Origin: Jejuia pallidilutea
Lineage (GTDB): Bacteria > Bacteroidota > Bacteroidia > Flavobacteriales > Flavobacteriaceae
DNA length: 64,000 nucleotides
Direction of reading: 5' to 3'
Assembly: GCF_002973595.1 (NCBI RefSeq)
Contig: NZ_PVEO01000005.1
Span: 1 to 64,000, forward strand
The notes under the pieces were generated by a model that ran no database searches, had not been told where the DNA came from, and saw only the letters and a list, made by a program, of their open reading frames with translations. A program made the translations under genes and the position numbers. Below are positions 1 to 9,896 of this stretch, in pieces (position 1 is the first letter of the stretch; each line of letters opens with the position of its first letter).

Positions 1-255
1 GGATCACTCGTTGGGCCACCTGGGAAGGTTGTGGGATCATCTGGTGTGCTTGGGTCATCGATTCCTGTGGTTTCTTCACAATCCGTAAGTCCATCGCCAT
101 CTGAATCTGTTGTATTGATGCCGATTGGACTACAAGCATCATTTGGATCACTCGTTGGGCCGCCCGGGAAGGTTGTGGGATCATCTGGTGTGCTTGGGTC
201 ATCGATTCCTGTGGTTTCTTCACAATCTGTTAACCCATCGCCGTCGCTGTCTAAA
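1..255 (-). repeat. 144-bp direct repeat encoding [12 protein letters not shown] modules
   Basis: The segment starting ggatcactcgttgggcc at 1 recurs at 145, an offset of 144 bp or 48 codons. The second copy stays similar for about 110 bp before it diverges. On the coding minus strand it specifies a calcium-binding DxDGDG motif followed by a Pro/Thr/Asp-rich spacer. The array probably continues beyond the window edge. Confidence 0.8.
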
Positions 256-3200
256 GCACTCGGACATGGAGGTATTGTAACAGAAATAACAGCTTCGTTA
301 GAAGTGTTACCTGCATCATCATTTACTGTATATGTTATCGTTGTTATTCCGTTATTAAAACCTGGAACAGGGTCAAAAGTTACAGTTCCATTTCCGTTAT
401 CAGTAAAAGTCCCCTCTCCTGGTACAGTAAATACACTTTGTTGACCCGGAGTATTTGGGTCTAAATCCAATGTACTATCATCAATAGTCCCATCAGAGTC
501 CGTATCATTATCAGTAATATCAATAATAACATTTACATCTTCATTAGTTGAACTGGTATCATTGTTAGCAATTGGATTATCGTCTACTGGGTTTACGGTA
601 ACATCTATCACTGCTGTGGTACAATCGCCGTCCGCGTCACAGATTTCGTAGGTGATCTGGTCGGGGCCGTTGTAGTCCGCATTTGGCGTGTAGTCTATCG
701 TATCGTCCGTAGGGTCGTTCGGTGTACCGCCATCGTTTACCGTGGCCGTTCCATTGGTCGGTGGCGTTGTGATGCTAATGGCGCCCGTACTTGGGCCGTC
801 GCCGCCAAAATTATCGTTGCCCAGTGGGGCGATGTTTACCGTATCGTCCTCGTCTACGCTTGCTGTATCGTCCACGGCCGTTGGCGTGTCATCTACTGGG
901 TTTACGGTAACGTCTACCACTGCCGTGGTACAATCGCCATCCGCATCACAGATCTCGTAGGTGATCTGGTCGGGGCCGTTGTAGTCCGCATTTGGCGTGT
1001 AGTCTATCGTATCGTCCGTGGGGTCGTTCGGTGTACCGCCATCGTTTACCGTGGCCGTTCCATTGGTCGGTGGCGTTGTGATGCTAATGGTGCCCGTACT
1101 TGGGCCGTCGCCGCCGAAATTATCGTTGCCCAGTGGGGTGATGTTTACCGTATCGTCCTCGTCTACGCTTGCTGTATCGTCTGTGGCCGTTGGGGTGTCG
1201 TCTACTGGGTTTACGGTAACGTCTACCACTGCCGTGGTACAATCGCCGTCCACATCACAGATTTCGTAGGTGAGCTGGTCGGGGCCGTTGTAGTCCGCAT
1301 TTGGCGTGTAGTCTATCGTATCGTCCGTGGGGTCGTTCGGTGTGCCGCCATCGTTTACCGTGGCCGTTCCATTGGTCGGTGGCGTTGTGATGCTAATGGT
1401 GCCCGTACTTGGGCCGTCGCCGCCAAAATTATCGTTGCCCAGTGGGGCGATGTTTAGTGGTGTGTCTTCTATTGCGGTGGCTGTATCATCAATTGCGATA
1501 GGATTTGAGTCTACTGTTAGTGTAGCACATTGCGTTTCAGAACAAACAAAATTTGGATTTGAAATTACTACACAATAATCATTTCCATTCAATGTTGAAT
1601 CTGTAATTATACTTAAGGTAGGCGTATTCACTCCAGAGTATGTTGTATCGTTTACTAGTGCAGAGCCTCCAGATGCAGGATTACCTAAATACCACTGATA
1701 ATTCGTAGTTCCTGAAATATCTATAGCCGAAACTCCAGAATAATTTGGAGTTGTTGTTGGTGCTGTTCCCACATAATCTGTAGTACTGGTTGTGCTACTT
1801 ACGACTGTAAATGTTGCTGTACCTCCCTCTGTTTCAGTTTGAGCAGTTGGTGAGGAAGAAACTAATATTTGGGTAGCAGTACTCTCTCCTCCTGCTAAAC
1901 CGTCATAACCATCAGTTATAGATCCACCAGTTGTTACTTGTCCACTATTATTAAAACCATCTCCATCTAATTCACCGTCCCCGTTAGTATCTGTACCGCC
2001 CGATTCTAAGACATCGTTACAACCGTCATTATCAGAATCTAAATCTAAATAATCTGGTGTACCATCAACATCAGCATCTTTTTCAATACAATAATCTAAT
2101 TCATATAATTGCATAGTTACGTTGCCACTATTACCATCTTGTTTGCCTACTGTTATTGAAAATGATGTTACAGGCCCAGGAATAGACACTGCTATACTGT
2201 TAGAAGGGGCATTAGCTCCTCCTGCTGTACTTACTACCGATTGCCCAGAAATAACTAAATTTCCTCCTAAATTTATATCTGAAATATTAACTACTGTACT
2301 GTTGGCACCATTTATAGCCAAAAAATCAGCCCTATCAGAGTTATCTAATCCTCCGAATTTAAAATCAACATCATAAACTGGTTCTGAAAATGTGTAAGTA
2401 TAAATTGCTACATCTCCATTTGGAAAATCTGTATTATCAGGTTGAGTGTTAATATATGTACCAGAGACACCTCCTGTAGATTGACTATTTACTCCAGAAG
2501 ACCAGTTTGCACTACCCTGTAATTGAAAAGTTGCATTAACGCTTACACCACTGAAAGCATAAATACTGTTAGCATTAAATGGATTTAAAGTACTTGAAAA
2601 TGTTTGCCCTAAAGCTATGAAACTAGGAGAACAGTTTAATTCGTTAACATCTAAAATCCCATCGTTATCATCATCTAAATCTGTTACATCATTTATACCA
2701 TCACCATCAATATCTGATAGAACTATTATTCCTAATGTTCCTATGTTTGAGCTTGCTGCGGCATCGTCTTCAACTCTAAAATTAATATCTGCTTTACCTA
2801 AATACCCTGAAGCAGGTGTGAAAACCACATTACCAGTATTATCAACAGCGTAAGTGCCGATTCCTGGAACTACTAAATCATTACCAACAGCCCCTACATT
2901 TGAAGCATTGTTAGGATCAATGAGAACTATTGATGTTGGATCTAGATTTCCGTCTGGATCTGAAGAACCTATTAATATATTGATTGCTGGATTTCCGGTA
3001 GAATTTTGTAAAACAACATTCCCCAAATTATCAATAACTACAGGAGGGTTATTAACTGTGGTTGTTGCTGGATTTATAAAATTGACTTCACCCAAAAAAC
3101 TTACTGAATTTTGTCTTGTGCCACCGCTTGTAGAACGACCATTTCTAAACCTAACCCTACTCACATTATTATATACCACAGAAACCACAAATTCAGTTCT

Positions 3201-3836
3201 AGCAGCGTTTATTCCAGCCGAAAAATCAGTGTCGCTTTGAAAACGCGTAAATTCGCCATTAGTTGATACAACCAAATCCGTAGGACATCCTATAGCATTA
3301 TTAATAGAAGCAGAACTTTGCGGACATCCTCCAGGAGTTGGACTGTTTCCTGCTTCGAGCGAGTAACTATCTGGCACTGAAACCTCAAAAAATTCATTCC
3401 CATCAACGTCGATAGCCTCTAAGGTATAAGAATCTAATAAAATTGGAACCCCATTACTTGTAGCTGTAGCAGTTCCATCTTGAATAAACAACAGCTCCCA
3501 TTCAACAAATCCACCTGCTGCAGTAGTTGTTGTTGAGGGCTCAAACCTGTTGTCTACACCAAGAGTTGTATCAACACTGTTTACGGTAATGTTGTTAAGG
3601 TTAACTATGGTTACTACTGCATCAGCGTTAGTTGTTGTACCATTAACATTCACTACTACGTTGGTATATAAATACCTAGAACCTTGCTGGTTTAGAGTTC
3701 CTGAAAGCAGAGTTGGACCTTGAATTCCACCAAAAGTTGGTGTAGATTGTGAAAAACAGTTTAGCGCATTGATAATGAGAGCTATACCAATAACCAGTTT
3801 TAACTTCTGATGTATTACTTTAGTAGTTTTAAGCAT
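1..3836 (-). CDS. Giant secreted repeat adhesin, 5' part (runs off window)
   Basis: Reading the minus strand from ATG at 3836 gives an open frame of about 1278 codons that leaves the window at base 1 without a stop. Residues 1 to about 30 form a signal peptide ending in NCFSQS. The rest is Asp/Thr/Gly-rich extracellular sequence: DxDGDG calcium-binding motifs of the thrombospondin type 3 kind (around residues 370 and 600, again near the window edge), then from about residue 775 three 103-residue cadherin/VCBS-like repeats with the core [17 protein letters not shown], then [12 protein letters not shown] repeats of 48 residues. Such proteins in Flavobacteriaceae are usually exported by the type IX system and act in adhesion or gliding; the C-terminal sorting domain that would prove this lies outside the window. 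Secretion and repeat structure are seen, the adhesin role is inferred. Confidence 0.85.
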   Translation of the reverse strand, partial: MLKTTKVIHQKLKLVIGIALIINALNCFSQSTPTFGGIQGPTLLSGTLNQQGSRYLYTNVVVNVNGTTTNADAVVTIVNLNNITVNSVDTTLGVDNRFEPSTTTTAAGGFVEWELLFIQDGTATATSNGVPILLDSYTLEAIDVDGNEFFEVSVPDSYSLEAGNSPTPGGCPQSSASINNAIGCPTDLVVSTNGEFTRFQSDTDFSAGINAARTEFVVSVVYNNVSRVRFRNGRSTSGGTRQNSVSFLGEVNFINPATTTVNNPPVVIDNLGNVVLQNSTGNPAINILIGSSDPDGNLDPTSIVLIDPNNASNVGAVGNDLVVPGIGTYAVDNTGNVVFTPASGYLGKADINFRVEDDAAASSNIGTLGIIVLSDIDGDGINDVTDLDDDNDGILDVNELNCSPSFIALGQTFSSTLNPFNANSIYAFSGVSVNATFQLQGSANWSSGVNSQSTGGVSGTYINTQPDNTDFPNGDVAIYTYTFSEPVYDVDFKFGGLDNSDRADFLAINGANSTVVNISDINLGGNLVISGQSVVSTAGGANAPSNSIAVSIPGPVTSFSITVGKQDGNSGNVTMQLYELDYCIEKDADVDGTPDYLDLDSDNDGCNDVLESGGTDTNGDGELDGDGFNNSGQVTTGGSITDGYDGLAGGESTATQILVSSSPTAQTETEGGTATFTVVSSTTSTTDYVGTAPTTTPNYSGVSAIDISGTTNYQWYLGNPASGGSALVNDTTYSGVNTPTLSIITDSTLNGNDYCVVISNPNFVCSETQCATLTVDSNPIAIDDTATAIEDTPLNIAPLGNDNFGGDGPSTGTISITTPPTNGTATVNDGGTPNDPTDDTIDYTPNADYNGPDQLTYEICDVDGDCTTAVVDVTVNPVDDTPTATDDTASVDEDDTVNITPLGNDNFGGDGPSTGTISITTPPTNGTATVNDGGTPNDPTDDTIDYTPNADYNGPDQITYEICDADGDCTTAVVDVTVNPVDDTPTAVDDTASVDEDDTVNIAPLGNDNFGGDGPSTGAISITTPPTNGTATVNDGGTPNDPTDDTIDYTPNADYNGPDQITYEICDADGDCTTAVIDVTVNPVDDNPIANNDTSSTNEDVNVIIDITDNDTDSDGTIDDSTLDLDPNTPGQQSVFTVPGEGTFTDNGNGTVTFDPVPGFNNGITTITYTVNDDAGNTSNEAVISVTIPPCPSALDSDGDGLTDCEETTGIDDPSTPDDPTTFPGGPTSDPNDACSPIGINTTDSDGDGLTDCEETTGIDDPSTPDDPTTFPGGPTSD
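586..1512 (-). repeat. Three tandem 309-bp repeats inside the adhesin gene
   Basis: Three consecutive units of exactly 309 bp (586-894, 895-1203, 1204-1512) encode three 103-residue Ig/cadherin-like modules. The phase was fixed on the recurring segment actgggttta at 586, 895 and 1204. The middle parts differ by only scattered single bases, so copy number could change by recombination. The edges of the first and last units are more diverged. Confidence 0.9.
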
Positions 3837-4452
3837 AGTGTGATAAACTTTTAGAGGTAGTAAAATTCTTTTTTTAATGGGTTGAATTTATGTTCAAAAT
3901 GACTTTGAAAGCCTAAATGTTTTTATTTTAAACTTTTCTATCATAAGGGATTTTTTTATAAGAGGGATTGAGAGTTTTACCAAAATTAACATTTGTTAAC
4001 AATATTCCAAATTTATTATAAACAATAAATCTCCCTTAACCATTTGCTTAGTGTATATTCTATAACAAGAGATGAAAATTGATACTTTTCATATTGTAAA
4101 ATAATACCCTGTTTAAACATTTAATAGCGCAAATTAGGGTTGTACTTTATCGGCAAAAAATGAATTTAATCGTTTTTATTTGCCGTTCATCGGGTAAATC
4201 TAATAATTAATAGGTGCTTTTGGGTAAAATTGTTCTGAATGGTAAAAAAAATGTTCTGAAATGTCTGAATCATGGTTTTTAGTGAGTTTTAGAATTTTAA
4301 TTAAAACTTTTATACTAAGACACATCAATTAAACTAATGTCACTTTATGGTTTTTAATAATAAAGATGAATTTAGGCTCTATAGTATATATGGCAAGTAA
4401 GCTCTAGCTTTATTTTAAGCTAAAGTTTAAAACTTTAAGGGAGGTGTAATAA
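3837..4452. promoter_or_regulatory. 616-bp regulatory gap upstream of the adhesin
   Basis: No gene of plausible length lies here. The gap separates the LytTR regulator gene from the adhesin gene, both on the minus strand. It holds an inverted repeat, CGGCAAA at 4151-4157 and TTTGCCG at 4179-4185. The TTTG in its left arm is followed on the minus strand, after 17 bases, by TAATTTG (4130-4136), close to the Bacteroidota promoter form but with one base fewer between TA and TTTG. If used, it gives a leader of nearly 290 bases. A second -7-like box, TAAATTTG, lies at 4008-4015 without a partner. Confidence 0.4.
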
Positions 4453-5187
4453 TTATTTAGAACTGGTAACTAAATTTATATGTTTAAACAAAAGTTCTTT
4501 ATACTTTTTACTTACGGGAATGCTTTTGTTTTGAATAACCAATGCGTTGCTATGAATTTGTTCTATATAGCTTAAATTTATGATATAACTTCGGTGTACT
4601 TGTATAAATGTGTTGTTCAATTTGTTTAGCATGTCATTTAAACTTGCCCTAACTAAATGTGTTTTTTTATTTTTTAAAACAATTTCTACGTACACGTGAG
4701 CACTTTTTAAGTATAAAATATCATTGAAAGCTAATTTAACCATAGCATCCTTTACCTTAATAAATAACGCATCTTCTAAAATTTGCTTATTATTTTTAGT
4801 AACATTTTTTTTCTGCAGGAAGTTATTGAGTACAATCTCGACAGTTGTATAAAGTTCTTCTTTAGAAAAAGGTTTCACCAAATATGCATGAGGCATTACT
4901 TTTTTTGCTTGGTTTAAGGTTACGTTATCAGAGTTCGACGTTAAAAAAACAAAAGGGAAATTATAATCTTCGTTAATTTTTTTTGCTAAGTCGATTCCTG
5001 TTTTTTTACCAGACAACTGTATGTCTAAAATTGCAATATCTGGGTTTTTGGTTTCAATTAATGCAAGAGCTTCAGTATAATTTATTGCGGGCTCTATAGT
5101 TTCAAAACCTAAATCTTCTAGAGTATCGCATATATTATCAGCAATTATAATTTCGTCTTCAACTACTAATACTTTAATCTTACCCAT
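4453..5187 (-). CDS. LytTR-family response regulator
   Basis: 244 residues. Residues 4-120 form a receiver domain: acidic pair E10/D11, phosphoacceptor D55 in AILDIQL, T83 and K105 in VKPF. Residues about 145-240 form a LytTR DNA-binding domain with the typical HRSYIINLSYI stretch. It should bind DNA when phosphorylated, most likely by the kinase encoded just upstream, with only 15 bases between the genes, so the two are cotranscribed. LytTR regulators often control cell-surface or extracellular products; the next gene downstream on the same strand is the giant adhesin, which makes it a reasonable but unproven target. Confidence 0.92.
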   Translation of the reverse strand: MGKIKVLVVEDEIIIADNICDTLEDLGFETIEPAINYTEALALIETKNPDIAILDIQLSGKKTGIDLAKKINEDYNFPFVFLTSNSDNVTLNQAKKVMPHAYLVKPFSKEELYTTVEIVLNNFLQKKNVTKNNKQILEDALFIKVKDAMVKLAFNDILYLKSAHVYVEIVLKNKKTHLVRASLNDMLNKLNNTFIQVHRSYIINLSYIEQIHSNALVIQNKSIPVSKKYKELLFKHINLVTSSK

Positions 5188-5202
5188 GAGTTTATATCTA
5201 AA

Positions 5203-7137
5203 TTAATCAATAGTTTTTCTTGCATTTTTATCTTGGAACACAATTTCTATACAAGTTCCATTATTGTTGTAAATCGATAATGTACCACTTAGTTGTTTTA
5301 CCAAACGATTTACTAGGTTAAGCCCAAAGCCTTCAGAACTTTTAGCGCTATACTCATTCGGTATTCCTGGGCCGTTATCTAATACGGTTAGTTTATATTT
5401 TCCGTTATTTATTTTATTTATTGTAATGTGTAATATGCCATTAATGGTGGTAGAAAACGCATACTTATAAGCATTTGTTACCAATTCGTTAACTATTAAA
5501 CCTAAAGGTAATGCAGTATCTATATCAAAAAATAAGTTATTGGTAAATATATGTATATCTACTTTATCTTTAGAATTGTGTAGTGCGGACACTTCGTTAA
5601 TAAGTTGGCGTACATATTGATCAAAATTTATTAAGCCCTCTTTGTCTTGATAAAGTTTTTGGTGGACTAACGCCATAGATTTTAATCTATTTTTACTTTC
5701 GTTGGCAAATGCTAAAGCTTTTTCGTCTGTTATACTTTTTGCTTGGAGTTCCAATAAACTAGCAATAATTTGAAAATTATTTTTAACACGATGGTGCACC
5801 TCTTTTACTAACAATTCCTTTTCTTTTAATGCTTGGTTTATTTGACCGTTTTTTATTTCTAACAACCTTGATTGTTTGCGTTTACGAATTAAAAAAACAA
5901 AGGTTATTAATAATAAGCTCGCTACTAAAGTTGCTATAACAATGTATAGGTTTGAACGTTCTGTTACACGCTCTATTTCTACCTCTTTTGCTTTAACAGC
6001 TTGTTTTGTTTTGAAACTGGATAGAGATTGGGACAAATCTTCAGAATAAATTTTTCGTGTAAGCACTATACACTTGTCTTTATATCTTATAGCTTCATTT
6101 AAAAAACCATGAGCCGCTAAAGCTCTTGAAGACTCGTTTAGAACATGAAAAAAATCGTTTGGATTTAATGTATTTTCGCCTAGAGATTCTATTTTTTTAC
6201 AAAATTCTAATACGCTAGAAACTTCAAACTGTTTAAAAACAGATTGTAATTTTGAAGAGTCTGCACCTAAAGTAGAAATATATTTTGCATACAGCGAATA
6301 GCTAAGTTGTCTTGTATCTTGCTTGCTGTAAAGTAGACTTAACAGTTCTTCAACTCTTTTTTTGTTACTGCCTTTATAGATGTAAGCATCTAACAAATGA
6401 ATTATAGTACCTATGTAATATGATGTTTTTGTTGGCAGTGTATTTTCTAGCTCTAAACTTTGTTCACTAGCTTGTATATACTCCGTAAGCTTTCCTTCTA
6501 CAATATAGTAGTCGCATAAATGGTACAAGAAAATAATTTTTAGTCTTGTATCACCAAGCTCGTCTGCCTTTTTTAGGTTTTCTAAACATAAAGCTTTACC
6601 TCTTTTAACATCATTCTGTATTTGTAATAGCACTAGTTGATGAGTACTCGCTAACAAATTAGCTTTAATTGTATTTACATCATTGGGATTAAAACGCTTA
6701 ATGTAAGCTTCTAGTTTATCTTGTTCTGTATTCGCTTCTTCAATAGTGGCTTCATCCCGTAGCTTAGATACTTGGCTCCATTTAAGAGTTACATAATCTA
6801 GATTTATTTCATTATAATTTTGGGGTGTGTTTATTGTTTTATTAATGTAATTAGAAACATCCCCATAACTCACATCTGGGCTATTTGCTACGTTAGAAAC
6901 AAACTTATAATAATCTGAATAGGAAGGGTTTTCTTTTCTATAAATTCGCTTTAATACCTCTATGTAAGGAGTTTGTTTTTGCTTTGCAATTAATAACGAA
7001 ACAGAATCTAGCTGATCTTTTAAAATAAAGGTTTCTATTTTGTGTAATACAGAATCGTTTAAATAAAGCTTTTCTTGAGATGATAAACTAACTGAAATTA
7101 TAAAAAAACAAAGTAGTGAAACAAGGCTGTCTTTCAT
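5203..7137 (-). CDS. Membrane sensor histidine kinase (HisKA_2 type) with TPR-like sensor region
   Basis: 644 residues. An N-terminal signal segment (about 1-20) leads into a helical, TPR-like region predicted to be periplasmic, then one membrane helix at 397-417. The cytoplasmic part has a HisKA_2 dimerisation/phosphoacceptor motif EVHHRVKNN (His at 448-449) and a HATPase domain with N box NELVTNAYKYAF, G1 DNGPGIP and G2 GFGLNLV. This layout is common for Bacteroidota kinases paired with LytTR regulators. It lies 15 bases upstream of the regulator gene. The ligand is unknown. Confidence 0.92.
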   Translation of the reverse strand: MKDSLVSLLCFFIISVSLSSQEKLYLNDSVLHKIETFILKDQLDSVSLLIAKQKQTPYIEVLKRIYRKENPSYSDYYKFVSNVANSPDVSYGDVSNYINKTINTPQNYNEINLDYVTLKWSQVSKLRDEATIEEANTEQDKLEAYIKRFNPNDVNTIKANLLASTHQLVLLQIQNDVKRGKALCLENLKKADELGDTRLKIIFLYHLCDYYIVEGKLTEYIQASEQSLELENTLPTKTSYYIGTIIHLLDAYIYKGSNKKRVEELLSLLYSKQDTRQLSYSLYAKYISTLGADSSKLQSVFKQFEVSSVLEFCKKIESLGENTLNPNDFFHVLNESSRALAAHGFLNEAIRYKDKCIVLTRKIYSEDLSQSLSSFKTKQAVKAKEVEIERVTERSNLYIVIATLVASLLLITFVFLIRKRKQSRLLEIKNGQINQALKEKELLVKEVHHRVKNNFQIIASLLELQAKSITDEKALAFANESKNRLKSMALVHQKLYQDKEGLINFDQYVRQLINEVSALHNSKDKVDIHIFTNNLFFDIDTALPLGLIVNELVTNAYKYAFSTTINGILHITINKINNGKYKLTVLDNGPGIPNEYSAKSSEGFGLNLVNRLVKQLSGTLSIYNNNGTCIEIVFQDKNARKTID

Positions 7138-7233
7138 GCAACATTAAGTTATAAGCTATAAATATATAGATGTTTCATAAATATTACAGAGTAAAACCAT
7201 TTAATCATATATTTTAATTGAACTTATTAATAG

Positions 7234-7241
7234 TATCTTTG
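7234..7241 (+). promoter_or_regulatory. -7 promoter box of prfC
   Basis: TATCTTTG matches the Bacteroidota -7 consensus TAnnTTTG and is followed by CA, 22 bases before the prfC ATG, which predicts a very short leader. No TTG is found at the usual 17-23 base distance upstream; the nearest is 13 bases away. Confidence 0.55.
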
Positions 7242-7262
7242 CAAACTATTTGAACGATTATT

Positions 7263-8852
7263 ATGAGTTTTTTAAAAGAAATACAGCGCAGACGTACATT
7301 CGGCATCATTTCTCACCCTGATGCTGGAAAAACAACCTTAACAGAAAAATTATTATTATTTGGAGGGGCTATACAAGAAGCTGGTGCCGTTAAGAGCAAT
7401 AAAATTAAAAAAGGTGCTACGAGTGACTTTATGGAAATTGAACGCCAACGTGGTATTTCTGTTGCAACATCTGTTTTAGCGTTTGAGTATGATGGCATAA
7501 AAATAAATATTCTTGATACACCCGGACATAAAGATTTTGCCGAGGATACCTTTAGAACACTTACTGCGGTAGACAGTGTAATTGTTGTAATTGATGTTGC
7601 TAAAGGTGTTGAGGAGCAAACCGAAAAGCTAGTTGAGGTTTGCCGCATGCGCAACATACCAATGATAGTTTTTATTAACAAATTAGATAGAGAAGGTAAA
7701 GATGCTTTTGATTTATTAGATGAAGTTGAACAGAAATTAGGTTTAAAAGTAACACCTTTAAGTTTTCCTATAGGAATGGGGTATGAATTTAAGGGCATTT
7801 ATAATATTTGGGAAAAGAATATTAACCTATTTAGTGGCGATAGCAGAAAAGATATAGAGGAGACTATAGAAATTTCAGATTTATCATCTCCTGAACTTAA
7901 TAAACTGGTAGGCGATGCTCCTGCCAACACACTAAGAGAGGAAATTGAACTTGTTGAAGGCATTTATCCTAAATTTGATAAAGACGCTTACTTAGAAGGA
8001 AATCTTCAACCTGTGTTTTTTGGATCGGCTCTTAATAATTTTGGTGTTAGGGAACTACTAGATTGTTTCGTAGAAATAGCGCCGAAGCCTAGACCGAAAA
8101 AGAGTGAAGAACGACTTGTAAAACCTGATGAGAAATCCTTTAGTGGTTTTGTGTTTAAAATTCATGCCAATATGGATCCCAACCATAGAAACCGATTGGC
8201 TTTCGTTAAAATTGTTTCAGGTGAGTTTAAACGTAATACACCATATCTGCACGTAAGGCATAATAAAAAGGTAAAATTTTCAAGTCCTAATGCATTTTTT
8301 GCTGAAAAAAAAGAGATAGTAGATATATCTTATCCTGGTGATATTGTTGGCCTGCAAGATACAGGTACATTTAAAATTGGAGATACCTTAACCGAAGGGG
8401 AAACACTTAATTACAAAGGCGTTCCTAGTTTCTCCCCTGAGCATTTTAGATATATTAATAATGCAGACCCCATGAAATCGAAACAGCTTTATAAAGGTAT
8501 CGATCAACTTATGGACGAGGGTGTTGCACAATTGTTTACTTTAGAATTAAACGGAAGAAAAGTAATAGGTACAGTGGGCGCACTGCAATATGAAGTTATT
8601 CAATATCGATTAGAACACGAATACGGGGCTAAATGTACTTATGAGAATTTAAATGTACATAAAGCGTGTTGGGTAGACCCTAATGATCCAAAAAATGAAG
8701 AATACAAAGAGTTTTTAAGGGTAAAACAGCGTTTTTTAGCAAAAGACAAGCAAAACCAGTTGGTGTTTTTAGCTGATTCTGCCTTTTCTTTACAAATGAC
8801 ACAACAAAAATATCCAAGTATTAAATTTCATTTCACTTCAGAATTTGAATAA
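7263..8852 (+). CDS. prfC: Peptide chain release factor 3
   Basis: 529 residues, the normal RF3 length. RF3 is a GTPase that recycles RF1 and RF2 from the ribosome after peptide release. The G1 loop reads SHPDAGKTTL, which is diagnostic for RF3 rather than EF-G or EF-Tu. Also visible are switch sequence ERQRGISVATS, G3 DTPGHKDF and G4 NKLD, followed by translation-factor domain II and the RF3 C-terminal domain. The gene is monocistronic with its own -7 box and is divergent from the kinase operon. Confidence 0.97.
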   Translation: MSFLKEIQRRRTFGIISHPDAGKTTLTEKLLLFGGAIQEAGAVKSNKIKKGATSDFMEIERQRGISVATSVLAFEYDGIKINILDTPGHKDFAEDTFRTLTAVDSVIVVIDVAKGVEEQTEKLVEVCRMRNIPMIVFINKLDREGKDAFDLLDEVEQKLGLKVTPLSFPIGMGYEFKGIYNIWEKNINLFSGDSRKDIEETIEISDLSSPELNKLVGDAPANTLREEIELVEGIYPKFDKDAYLEGNLQPVFFGSALNNFGVRELLDCFVEIAPKPRPKKSEERLVKPDEKSFSGFVFKIHANMDPNHRNRLAFVKIVSGEFKRNTPYLHVRHNKKVKFSSPNAFFAEKKEIVDISYPGDIVGLQDTGTFKIGDTLTEGETLNYKGVPSFSPEHFRYINNADPMKSKQLYKGIDQLMDEGVAQLFTLELNGRKVIGTVGALQYEVIQYRLEHEYGAKCTYENLNVHKACWVDPNDPKNEEYKEFLRVKQRFLAKDKQNQLVFLADSAFSLQMTQQKYPSIKFHFTSEFE

Positions 8853-8979
8853 TTTGCTAAAAGATTTTACTAAAACTAATACATTAACCATTCATTTTAA
8901 GTTATTAGTCGATTTTTTTAAGCAGGCCAATCATCTTATTTATACATTTAATACAAATCAACCCCCAAATTGATACATC

Positions 8980-9213
8980 ATGGAAATAGCATCTAAAGAA
9001 TTTAGCAATCAAGACATTACAGTAACTTATGATCCATGTATATGCACATTATCTGGAAAATGTGCCAAGGAATTATCCAACGTTTTTAGCAATACGGTTA
9101 TCCCTTGGATAAACTTGGATGAAGGAAATACAGAAGACATTATAAAGCAAATACAAAAATGTCCTTCTGGTGCATTACAGTTTCACAAAAAAAACAAAAA
9201 ACAAGTTATTTAG
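8980..9213 (+). CDS. Small divergent 4Fe-4S protein (Fer4_19 type)
   Basis: 77 residues, start ATG. Cysteines occur as CICTLSGKC near residues 20-28 and as CPSGAL near residue 61. This is the pattern of the divergent mono-cluster 4Fe-4S family Fer4_19, which are small cytoplasmic proteins of uncertain role, probably electron carriers. The gene stands alone between prfC and a strong hairpin terminator at 9234-9267. No redox partner is encoded next to it. Confidence 0.85.
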   Translation: MEIASKEFSNQDITVTYDPCICTLSGKCAKELSNVFSNTVIPWINLDEGNTEDIIKQIQKCPSGALQFHKKNKKQVI

Positions 9214-9233
9214 TATCTTAGCTTGTATAATAG

Positions 9234-9267
9234 AAAAGCCTTTTTGCTTAAAAACAAAAAGGCTTTT
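9234..9267 (+). terminator. Intrinsic terminator after the Fe-S protein gene
   Basis: Perfect 13-bp inverted repeat AAAAGCCTTTTTG / CAAAAAGGCTTTT with an 8-base loop, 20 bases after the stop codon. It has T tracts on both strands, so it can also stop leftward transcription from the DUF3467 side. Confidence 0.85.
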
Positions 9268-9280
9268 ACAGTATTATATC

Positions 9281-9540
9281 TGTTCCTCCCATTAGTCCAA
9301 AATTTAATGGGATTAATGGTTGGTAGCTTTTATAATTTCGAGCACCCACCAAAAACAAACATCCTACTATCGTTTATATAAATAATTTATGCTTGCCCTG
9401 TTGGGCCAAAATTTAATGGAATTGGTGGTTGCTCGCTTTTAAAATTTCGAGCACCCACAAAAATAAACATCCTACTATCGTTTATATAAATAATTTATGC
9501 TTGCCCTGTTGGGCCGAAATTTAATGGAATTGGTGGTTGC
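9281..9540 (-). repeat. Three tandem copies of the DUF3467 gene 3' end
   Basis: The last about 45 coding bases of the DUF3467 gene together with its downstream sequence recur twice beyond the stop codon, with periods of 108 bp (gcttgccctg at 9391 and 9499) and 109 bp. The middle copy still encodes QPPIPLNFGPTGQA and a stop. The outermost copy is diverged (PLIPLNFGLMGG). None of the extra copies has a start codon, so they are not separate genes. Confidence 0.9.
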
Positions 9541-9812
9541 TCGTAATCTTTAATTTCACCATGAGCAGTTTCAAATCTAGAAATGTTATCACCTAATGCT
9601 TTAAGTAATCGTTTGGCATGTTGAGGTGTTAAAATAATTCTAGATTTCACTTTATTTTTTGGTACCCCAGGCATAATATTTACAAAATCTACCACAAACT
9701 CTGATACAGAATGATTAATTATTGCTAAGTTAGAATATGTGCCTTCTGCTACTTTTTCATCCAATTCTATATTTATTTGTCCTTGCTGTTGTTTGTTTTT
9801 TTCGTCTGCCAT
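9495..9812 (-). CDS. DUF3467 family protein
   Basis: 105 residues. A charged Gln-rich N terminus precedes the DUF3467 domain, including VKSRIILTPQHAKRLLKAL and the C-terminal tail PPIPLNFGPTGQA. DUF3467 is a small soluble family of unknown function, common in Bacteroidota. The start ATG is only about 20 bases beyond the rpoC terminator hairpin, so the gene needs either readthrough from rpoC or a promoter overlapping that hairpin. Its 3' end is repeated downstream. Confidence 0.88.
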   Translation of the reverse strand: MADEKNKQQQGQINIELDEKVAEGTYSNLAIINHSVSEFVVDFVNIMPGVPKNKVKSRIILTPQHAKRLLKALGDNISRFETAHGEIKDYEQPPIPLNFGPTGQA

Positions 9813-9832
9813 AATAGTTATTTTTTATTAAA

Positions 9833-9864
9833 AAAGCCTTCAGGTGAACTCACTTGAAGGCTTT
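9833..9864 (-). terminator. Intrinsic terminator downstream of rpoC
   Basis: On the minus strand AAAGCCTTCAAGTG and CACCTGAAGGCTTT form a 14-bp stem with one G-U pair and a 4-base loop, followed by a run of Ts. It closes the rpoBC operon and stands immediately before the DUF3467 start codon. Confidence 0.85.
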
Positions 9865-9896
9865 AATTCATCTATTTTTTTATCTCAAAAAAAGTT

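Noticed and set aside
586-1512. Regular direct repeats as a CRISPR array
   Set aside because: Units are 309 bp, coding and contiguous without spacers; no cas genes are present.
31-1578. Plus-strand open frames across the adhesin repeats
   Set aside because: They are antisense images of the repeats, have Val/Pro/Ser-rich nonsense composition and recur with the 309-bp period.
4396-4440. Weak palindromes after the LytTR regulator gene as a terminator
   Set aside because: Stems are short and AT-only without a convincing T run on the minus strand.
7242-7250. CAAACTATT just before prfC, matching the ECF -35 block
   Set aside because: The second block (TCTAAGT) is absent at the fixed distance, and a good TAnnTTTG box explains prfC transcription.
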